Below, piece by piece: positions 1 through 7,405 of a DNA stretch of 7,405 nucleotides. A program made the position numbers and the translations under genes. Positions within the stretch are counted from its first letter, which is position 1. Each line of letters starts with the position of its first letter. The notes below the pieces were generated by a model. That model ran no database searches and was not told the DNA's origin. It was given only the letters and a program-made list of their open reading frames with translations. This DNA comes from an uncultured Rhodocyclaceae bacterium (lineage in GTDB: Bacteria; Pseudomonadota; Gammaproteobacteria; Burkholderiales; Rhodocyclaceae): positions 1-7,405 of the forward strand of contig CAIYZZ010000358.1 in the NCBI GenBank assembly GCA_903930805.1. The letters run 5' to 3'.

Positions 1-336
1 CGCCTGCGTCAGGTCCTGCACAATCTGATCAACAATGCCCTGAAGTTTTCCGAACAGGGAAGTGTGACGGTGCGGGCATCGAGCGATGGCGAGCGCGTGC
101 GCATTGAGGTGCAGGACACCGGTGCCGGCATCAGTCCGGAAGAACAGAAATTCATTTTCGAGAAGTTCCGCCAGAGTGAGGACTTCATCACGCGCAGTCA
201 TGAAGGGTCCGGCCTCGGGTTAACGCTGGCCAAAGAACTGGTCGAACACATGGGCGGTGAGATCGGTGTGGTGTCGACGCAGGGCGTAGGCTCGACGTTC
301 CATATCGTGCTGCCGGCTACTGACAGAAAGGCTTGA
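1..336 (+). CDS. Sensor histidine kinase, C-terminal ATP-binding domain (5' partial)
   Basis: This is the last 111 residues of a two-component sensor kinase; the gene starts upstream of the window. The visible part is a complete-looking HATPase_c domain that binds ATP and phosphorylates the missing HisKA histidine. Within the fragment I see the N box (NLINNALKF, fragment residues 8-16), the G1 box (DTGAGI, 39-44), an F-box-like FEKFRQ (53-58) and the G2 box (GSGLGL, 69-74), followed by the usual GGEIGV and GSTFHIVLP ending. The protein stops directly after this domain, so it carries no C-terminal receiver. It is followed 5 bases later by a stand-alone receiver gene, so the two plausibly form a kinase/regulator pair. 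The sensor input and the phosphorylated histidine cannot be seen, so the signal is unknown. The kinase call is firm; the subfamily is not. Confidence 0.93.
   Translation, partial: RLRQVLHNLINNALKFSEQGSVTVRASSDGERVRIEVQDTGAGISPEEQKFIFEKFRQSEDFITRSHEGSGLGLTLAKELVEHMGGEIGVVSTQGVGSTFHIVLPATDRKA
327..331 (+). promoter_or_regulatory. Probable ribosome binding site of the single-domain receiver gene
   Basis: AAAGG lies inside the last codons of the upstream kinase gene and 10 bases before the ATG at 342. It decides the start in favour of ATG 342 over the overlapping TTG at 333. The match to the Shine-Dalgarno consensus is modest. Confidence 0.4.
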
Positions 337-341
337 CGAAA

Positions 342-728
342 ATGACAGCGACGACAGCTACAGGCAGACGGGTTCTGGTGGTCGATGATGTGTTGATAAA
401 TCGCAGGCTGGCGACGGCGATCTTTACCAAACTGGGCTGGCAGGCCGCCGATGTGGATGGCGGCACCACCGCCCTCGGCTGGCTCGCGAGCAACCCGGCG
501 GTTGACCTCATGCTGCTCGATATCAGCATGCCCGACCTGAGCGGCGAAGACCTTTGCCGGCAACTGCGCGCCAATCCCGCTTTCGCTGCATTGCCGATCG
601 TGGCCTACACGGCGCACGCCATGCAGGTTGATATCGATCGTTTTCTGGCCAGCGGTTTCAATGCCGTGCTGATCAAGCCGATTACCATGCAGAGCTTGAA
701 AGACGTGGTTACGGGACTCTTCCCATAA
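342..728 (+). CDS. Single-domain response regulator (CheY-like receiver)
   Basis: This gene encodes a 128-residue protein that is only a receiver domain, with no DNA-binding or enzymatic output. Counting from the ATG at 342, the acidic pair is D15/D16 (VLVVDD), the phospho-acceptor is D60 (LLDISMP), the conserved threonine is T90 (AYTAHAM) and the conserved lysine is K112 (LIKPI), so it should be phosphorylatable. An in-frame TTG at 333 overlaps the stop of the upstream kinase. I prefer the ATG at 342 because an AAAGG at 327-331 sits 10 bases before it but only 1 base before the TTG. The gene lies between a sensor kinase and a large hybrid kinase and is probably in one operon with them. Such proteins usually act as phosphate shuttles or as allosteric partners; which kinase it serves is inference. 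The AxTAHAM segment resembles receivers of hybrid kinases, so descent from a split hybrid kinase is possible. Confidence 0.93.
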   Translation: MTATTATGRRVLVVDDVLINRRLATAIFTKLGWQAADVDGGTTALGWLASNPAVDLMLLDISMPDLSGEDLCRQLRANPAFAALPIVAYTAHAMQVDIDRFLASGFNAVLIKPITMQSLKDVVTGLFP

Positions 729-751
729 TTGACCTTTTACCGATTTTCGTC

Positions 752-4270
<3,519 letters not shown>

Positions 4271-4273
4271 GCC

Positions 4274-4431
4274 ATGCCACGTCTGCTTATTGTCGACGAC
4301 AACGCCACCAGTCTCGTCTTGTTTCGCCGATCCGCCATCAGGCACTCGCGCTCGGTGCCCAGGACTTTTTCACCAAACCGGTGGACAAGATCGAATTCGT
4401 AACGAGGGTGCGAAATCTTCTCGCTTTACGG
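4274..4431 (+). pseudogene. Decayed response regulator (receiver domain with internal deletion and frameshift)
   Basis: An ATG three bases after the stop of the hybrid kinase opens a typical receiver N-terminus, MPRLLIVDDNATSLVLF (4274-4324). That frame then becomes unlike any receiver and ends at a TAA at 4400-4402 after 42 codons. From about 4333-4339 a different frame encodes a classic receiver C-terminus: QALALGAQDFFTKPV followed by an RNLLALR ending (to 4431), including the conserved Lys-Pro pair. The missing middle is about 70 residues and includes the phospho-acceptor aspartate. If one deletion did this, its length is 3n+1 bases. The ALGAxDFxTKP...RNLL pattern is common in RpfG-like regulators with HD-GYP or similar output, but no output domain is visible: the C-terminal frame stays open to a TGA at 4564-4566 with no recognisable homology. 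It was probably the cognate regulator of the hybrid kinase. An assembly error could mimic this. Confidence 0.8.
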
Positions 4432-4537
4432 AGTGGCCCAAGGGCGAACCGGAGTCAACCAAGCAGCACATTCCAGCAAATTATGCGGCGCAGGGATTTG
4501 TCGAACCGGCTGTGCGGGTGTCCGGTAAAATCGGCGG
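4432..4537. other. Unassigned remnant/intergenic stretch between the decayed regulator and the hydrolase gene
   Basis: Nothing recognisable in any frame. One frame continues open from the regulator remnant to 4566, overlapping the next gene, but its translation is Ser/Arg-rich and matches no domain I know; it may be the scrambled rest of the lost regulator. The start of the hydrolase operon must be transcribed from here or from upstream. A TAAAAT at 4526-4531 resembles a -10 box, but I found no -35 at proper spacing. A 5-bp inverted repeat (4505-4509 with 4522-4526) lacks a T-tract. Confidence 0.5.
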
Positions 4538-5092
4538 ATGAGTCCAAATCCCCTGATTCGCGCTGATCAATCTGCCCTCCTGGTTATCGATGTGCAGGAA
4601 CGCTTGCTGTCCCACGTGCATGGCTGGCAGCGCATGCTTGGCCATATCGACTGGCTGGTGCAGGTGGCGCAGCGGCTGGACGTGCCGGTGGCGGCGACCG
4701 AGCAGTATCCGAAAGGCATCGGTCATACGCATGCGCAGGTGGCGGAACGCCTGCCGGCGGGGGCCACGGCTGAGAAGCTGCACTTTTCCTGCGTGGCGGG
4801 CAATTGCCTGCCGGGGCTGCCGGGTATGGATCGACTGCAGGTGGTGGTGTGCGGCATCGAGGCGCATGTCTGCGTGTTGCAGACGGTGCTGGAACTCGCC
4901 GCTGCCGGCAAGCAGGTGTTTGTCGTCGCCGAGGCCATCGGTTCGCGTGACCCAGAACACAAGGTGCTGGCGCTGGAACGCATGCGCGCCAATGGTGTTA
5001 CCCTCGTCTGTCGTGAGATGGTGGCCTTCGAGTGGTTGGGGCAGTCCGGTACGGCGCAATTCCGCGATATCAGCCAAAATTTTCTGAAATAA
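4538..5092 (+). CDS. Isochorismatase-family cysteine hydrolase
   Basis: A 184-residue soluble protein of the isochorismatase-like (nicotinamidase-related) superfamily, a usual length for the family. The catalytic triad can be placed at D18 ([10 protein letters not shown]), K80 (AEKLHFSC) and C112 ([12 protein letters not shown]), with the usual hydrophobic strand before the cysteine loop. The family hydrolyses amide, ether or similar bonds, for example in nicotinamide, isochorismate or N-carbamoyl compounds. The substrate here cannot be told from sequence, and the absence of siderophore genes nearby argues against a true isochorismatase. The ATG at 4538 is preceded only by a weak GGCGG directly upstream, so the start is likely but not well supported by a ribosome binding site. 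surE follows 11 bases after its stop, which suggests co-transcription; any functional link with surE or pcm is inference. Confidence 0.9.
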   Translation: MSPNPLIRADQSALLVIDVQERLLSHVHGWQRMLGHIDWLVQVAQRLDVPVAATEQYPKGIGHTHAQVAERLPAGATAEKLHFSCVAGNCLPGLPGMDRLQVVVCGIEAHVCVLQTVLELAAAGKQVFVVAEAIGSRDPEHKVLALERMRANGVTLVCREMVAFEWLGQSGTAQFRDISQNFLK

Positions 5093-5103
5093 ATCCTGAA
5101 ATA

Positions 5104-5844
5104 ATGCGCATCCTCCTTTCCAACGACGACGGCTATTTTGCGCCCGGTCTTGCGGCCTTGGCCGATGCCATGCGCGGCATGGGCGATATCACCGTGGTGG
5201 CGCCAGAGCGCAATCGCAGCGGTGCGTCCAACTCCCTCACGCTTGACCGCCCGCTGCATCTCAAGCAGGCTACCAACGGATTCCATTATGTGAATGGCAC
5301 GCCCACCGATTGCGTGCATCTGGCGGTGACCGGCATGCTCGATCACGAGCCGGACATGGTGATGTCGGGCGTCAATCTCGGCCCCAACATGGGCGACGAT
5401 ACGGTGTATTCGGGCACGGTGGCGGCGGCGATGGAGGGCTATCTGCTCGGGGTGCCGTCGATCGCCGTGTCGCTGGGCAGTTTCGAGGGCAAGTATTTCA
5501 CCACGGCCGCGCGCGTGGCGCGCGAACTGGCCGAGCGCTTCCGGGCGCAGCCCTTTGGTGCGCCGGTACTGCTCAATGTCAATGTGCCGGACGTTCCCTA
5601 CGATGTGCTGGAGGGTTTCCGTATCACCCGCTTGGGGCGCCGCCACAAGGCCGAGCCGGTGGTAAAGCAAGTTTCGCCGCGTGGTGAGACGGTGTATTGG
5701 GTCGGTGCCGCCGGGGCGGCGGCCGATGCGGGTGAGGGAACGGATTTCCATGCCGTGGCCAACGGCTGGGTGTCGGTGACGCCGCTGCAGATTGACCTGA
5801 CCCACGTCGGGCAGATGGAGCGGCTACGGAAATGGCTGGACTGA
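5104..5844 (+). CDS. surE: 5'/3'-nucleotidase SurE (survival protein)
   Basis: A 246-residue SurE, the normal length. SurE is a cytoplasmic metal-dependent phosphatase that dephosphorylates nucleoside 5'- and 3'-monophosphates and helps survival in stationary phase. The metal site is intact: D8 and D9 in ILLSNDDG, S39 in [10 protein letters not shown] and N91 in [12 protein letters not shown]. The [24 protein letters not shown] and LLNVNVPD signatures also match. The frame is open upstream to 5032 inside the hydrolase gene, but homology begins exactly at the ATG at 5104 ([10 protein letters not shown]), so that start is chosen. No strong Shine-Dalgarno is seen in the 11-base gap, suggesting coupling to the preceding gene. 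Its stop overlaps the start of pcm. The surE-pcm-nlpD order is the conserved one that often ends with rpoS. Confidence 0.98.
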   Translation: MRILLSNDDGYFAPGLAALADAMRGMGDITVVAPERNRSGASNSLTLDRPLHLKQATNGFHYVNGTPTDCVHLAVTGMLDHEPDMVMSGVNLGPNMGDDTVYSGTVAAAMEGYLLGVPSIAVSLGSFEGKYFTTAARVARELAERFRAQPFGAPVLLNVNVPDVPYDVLEGFRITRLGRRHKAEPVVKQVSPRGETVYWVGAAGAAADAGEGTDFHAVANGWVSVTPLQIDLTHVGQMERLRKWLD

Positions 5845-6509
5845 TGAATGCCCTGAACGCATTCCCTGGCGTCGGCATGACCTCCGAGCGCACGCGCGGC
5901 CGCATGATCGAGCGCCTGCGTGAGCAGGGCATCTGTAACGAGCCGGTTTTGATGGCGATGGCGGCCGTGCCGCGCCATATTTTCATTGAAGAGGCAATGG
6001 CGCACCGTGCCTACGAAGACACCGCGCTACCGCTGATCCTCGGCCAGACCATTTCGCAGCCCTACATCGTCGCCCGTATGATCGAACTGCTGCTCGACGG
6101 GCGCGAGAAACTCGGCAAGACACTCGAAATCGGCGCCGGCTGCGGCTACCAGACAGCGGTGCTGGCACAACTGACGCGTGAGGTATTCGGTGTCGAACGA
6201 CTTGCTCCGCTGCTGGCGCGGGCGCGCGAAAACCTCAAACAACTCAAGTTGGCACGCATTCGCCTTAAGCACGCCGACGGCATGGGCGGACTGCCCGAGG
6301 CGGCCCCCTTCGACAGCATCATCGTCGCTGCCGCCGGTGCCAGCGTGCCGCAGTCTTTGCTCGACCAGCTTGCCAGCGGCGGACGCCTCGTCATGCCGGT
6401 GGGTGGAGGAGAACAGGTGTTATGCATGATTGAAAAAACGCCGCAGGGTTACGTCGAAACGCGCTCCGATGCGGTGCGCTTCGTGCCTTTGCTGCCCGGA
6501 GTCGGCTGA
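5832..6509 (+). CDS. pcm: Protein-L-isoaspartate O-methyltransferase
   Basis: Pcm uses S-adenosylmethionine to methylate L-isoaspartyl residues in damaged proteins, the first step of their repair, in the cytoplasm. Numbered from 5832 (225 residues), the family signature GQTISQPY is at 71-78, and the SAM-binding motif [13 protein letters not shown], at 98-109. The motif [10 protein letters not shown] and the terminal [10 protein letters not shown] also match. Three in-frame ATGs are possible. The one at 5832 has a GGAG 11 bases upstream and overlaps surE by 13 bases. The one at 5844 forms a TGATG stop-start junction with surE. The one at 5877 begins MTSERTR and gives a length near that of the E. 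coli protein (208). I report the longest; 5844 is about as likely. Its own stop overlaps the nlpD start in another TGATG junction. Confidence 0.97.
   Translation: MAGLMNALNAFPGVGMTSERTRGRMIERLREQGICNEPVLMAMAAVPRHIFIEEAMAHRAYEDTALPLILGQTISQPYIVARMIELLLDGREKLGKTLEIGAGCGYQTAVLAQLTREVFGVERLAPLLARARENLKQLKLARIRLKHADGMGGLPEAAPFDSIIVAAAGASVPQSLLDQLASGGRLVMPVGGGEQVLCMIEKTPQGYVETRSDAVRFVPLLPGVG
6498..6501 (+). promoter_or_regulatory. Ribosome binding site of the nlpD-like gene
   Basis: GGAG lies at the end of pcm, 7 bases before the ATG at 6509. It is the clearest Shine-Dalgarno in the window and supports the start that overlaps the pcm stop. Confidence 0.7.
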
Positions 6510-7405
6510 TGCTCAGGCTGGCCATTCTTCTGCTGACGCTGGCCTTGGCCGGTTGTGCCAGTACGTCGCCCGCGCCGGTGGCCGATGCCCGCCAGGGCGG
6601 CGGGGCCTCGGTCAAGCCGGGCGCTGCTGGCGAAAAGATTTATACCGTCAAGAAGGGCGATACGCTGAAAAATATCGCCCTTGCGCATGGTGTCGATCAT
6701 CGCGATCTGGCGGCATGGAACAACATCGAGAACATCAACAGCATCAAGATCGGTCAGCAGCTGCGTATCGCGCCCACGCTTGCGCCGGCCGGTGCGCCGG
6801 CGAGCGAGGGCACCGAGGTGCGGCCGATTGCCATCGGTGGGCCGGTCGTCGCGCGCTCACTGGATAGCACGCCGTCTGGAACGGCTGGCACCGTCCCGCC
6901 AGCACCGACTTTTTCAGCCAATTCCGAAACGCTCAAGCGTGCGCCCAAGGGCGGCAAGCTGTCGTATTCCGAAGAAAACCTGGCACGGCTGAAAGCGCAA
7001 GGCGCTGCACTGGATCCGGCAACGCCGGCACCGGCTGTGCAGATGTCACAGACCGCGACAGCCCCGCCTGCTGAACGGTCGGCAGTCGAGAAGCCGACAG
7101 CACCTGCCAGCCCGTTGCCAGTAGCCAGCGAGATGGAGTTGGCCTGGCCAACGGCCGGAAAACTGCTGGGTAGTTTCAGTGAGAGTGGTGCAGGCGGACA
7201 GGAGGTGAGCAAGGGCATCGATATCGCCGGCAAGATTGGTGACCCGGTGCAGGCTGCAGCTGCTGGCAAGGTGATCTACGTGGGTGCCATGACCAAGTAT
7301 GGAAATCTCGTGGTGGTGCTTCACAGCGGTGGCTACAGTTCGGTGTATGCCCACAATAGCCAGATCATCGTCAAGGAAGGCCAGATGGTGACGCGTGGGC
7401 AGAAG
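6509..7405 (+). CDS. nlpD: NlpD-like LysM/LytM (M23) outer-membrane lipoprotein (3' partial)
   Basis: The first 299 residues; the frame is open to the window edge. A short signal peptide ends in the lipobox LAGC with lipidated C16, so the protein should be anchored in the outer membrane facing the periplasm. A LysM peptidoglycan-binding domain covers about residues 44-88 (YTVKKGDTLKNIA to LRIAP). A long Ala/Pro/Thr-rich linker (about 90-210) leads to a LytM/M23 domain from about 212 (WPTAGKLLGSF). In active M23 enzymes the first metal ligand is the His of HxGxD; here the motif reads SKGIDIAG, with K235 in the neighbouring position and no His, as in E. coli NlpD, which does not cut peptidoglycan but activates the amidase AmiC in cell separation. 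H282 (YAHN) remains. The last 50 or so residues of the domain are cut off. Position after surE-pcm supports nlpD, and rpoS is expected next. Confidence 0.93.
   Translation, partial: MLRLAILLLTLALAGCASTSPAPVADARQGGGASVKPGAAGEKIYTVKKGDTLKNIALAHGVDHRDLAAWNNIENINSIKIGQQLRIAPTLAPAGAPASEGTEVRPIAIGGPVVARSLDSTPSGTAGTVPPAPTFSANSETLKRAPKGGKLSYSEENLARLKAQGAALDPATPAPAVQMSQTATAPPAERSAVEKPTAPASPLPVASEMELAWPTAGKLLGSFSESGAGGQEVSKGIDIAGKIGDPVQAAAAGKVIYVGAMTKYGNLVVVLHSGGYSSVYAHNSQIIVKEGQMVTRGQK

Noticed and set aside
4505..4526. Inverted repeat ACCGG...CCGGT as a terminator before the hydrolase gene
   Set aside because: The stem is only 5 bp with a 12-base loop and is followed by AAAAT, not a T-run; it is expected by chance in GC-rich DNA.
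4498..4531. Sigma-70-like promoter TTGTCG ... TAAAAT
   Set aside because: The spacer is 22 bases, far from 17, and the start point would fall on the ATG itself.
4290..4541. An 83-residue frame in the decayed regulator region as a separate gene
   Set aside because: It lacks recognisable motifs, and the receiver fragments in the other two frames explain the sequence better.
5032..5103. Extended SurE start inside the hydrolase gene
   Set aside because: SurE proteins begin with [10 protein letters not shown], which matches the ATG at 5104; the extra 24 residues overlap the hydrolase C-terminus and have no homology.
4723..5805. A 360-residue open frame on the minus strand across the hydrolase and surE
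   Set aside because: It is His/Arg-rich, matches no family, and is antisense to two genes with intact catalytic motifs.
6430..6867. A 145-residue plus-strand frame overlapping pcm and nlpD
   Set aside because: It is an out-of-frame, Arg/Gly-rich shadow of the nlpD coding sequence, which has a signal peptide, lipobox and LysM domain in its own frame.

Overview
The window reads as chromosomal DNA of a GC-rich Gram-negative proteobacterium, most likely a betaproteobacterium (Rhodocyclales-like by feel, not provable here). The pointers are the surE-pcm-nlpD block, a lipoprotein signal peptide with a lipobox, and the composition of the coding frames. All recognisable genes lie on the + strand and are packed tightly. 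No RNA gene, insertion sequence, CRISPR array, or convincing promoter or terminator was seen.

Left half (1-4431), a signalling cluster: the window opens inside the ATP-binding end of a sensor histidine kinase (1-336). It is followed within a few bases by a stand-alone CheY-like receiver (342-728). After 23 bases comes a 1172-residue hybrid kinase (752-4270): periplasmic Cache-type sensor flanked by two membrane segments, PAS, HisKA, HATPase, two receivers and an HPt domain. All phosphotransfer residues are visible (H520, D813, D956, H1112). Three bases after it, a further response regulator begins but is broken (4274-4431). Its N-terminal beta strand and acidic pocket are present, then about 70 residues including the phospho-acceptor are gone, and the receiver C-terminus resumes in another frame. 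The big kinase may thus have lost its dedicated output, leaving the small upstream receiver or a distant regulator as candidate partner.

Right half (4538-7405), a housekeeping and stress block: an isochorismatase-family hydrolase (4538-5092), then surE (5104-5844, survival nucleotidase), pcm (about 5832/5844-6509, isoaspartyl protein repair) and the start of an nlpD-like LysM/LytM lipoprotein gene (6509 to the window edge). Stops and starts overlap between surE, pcm and nlpD, so they are probably co-transcribed and translationally coupled. In many gamma- and betaproteobacteria rpoS follows nlpD; it would lie just beyond this window.

I see no wholly new system. The points most worth a second look are the decayed response regulator, a 9-bp tandem repeat that puts a His-Cys-Thr repeat into the linker between the second receiver and HPt, and the orphaned phosphorelay that results from the decay.
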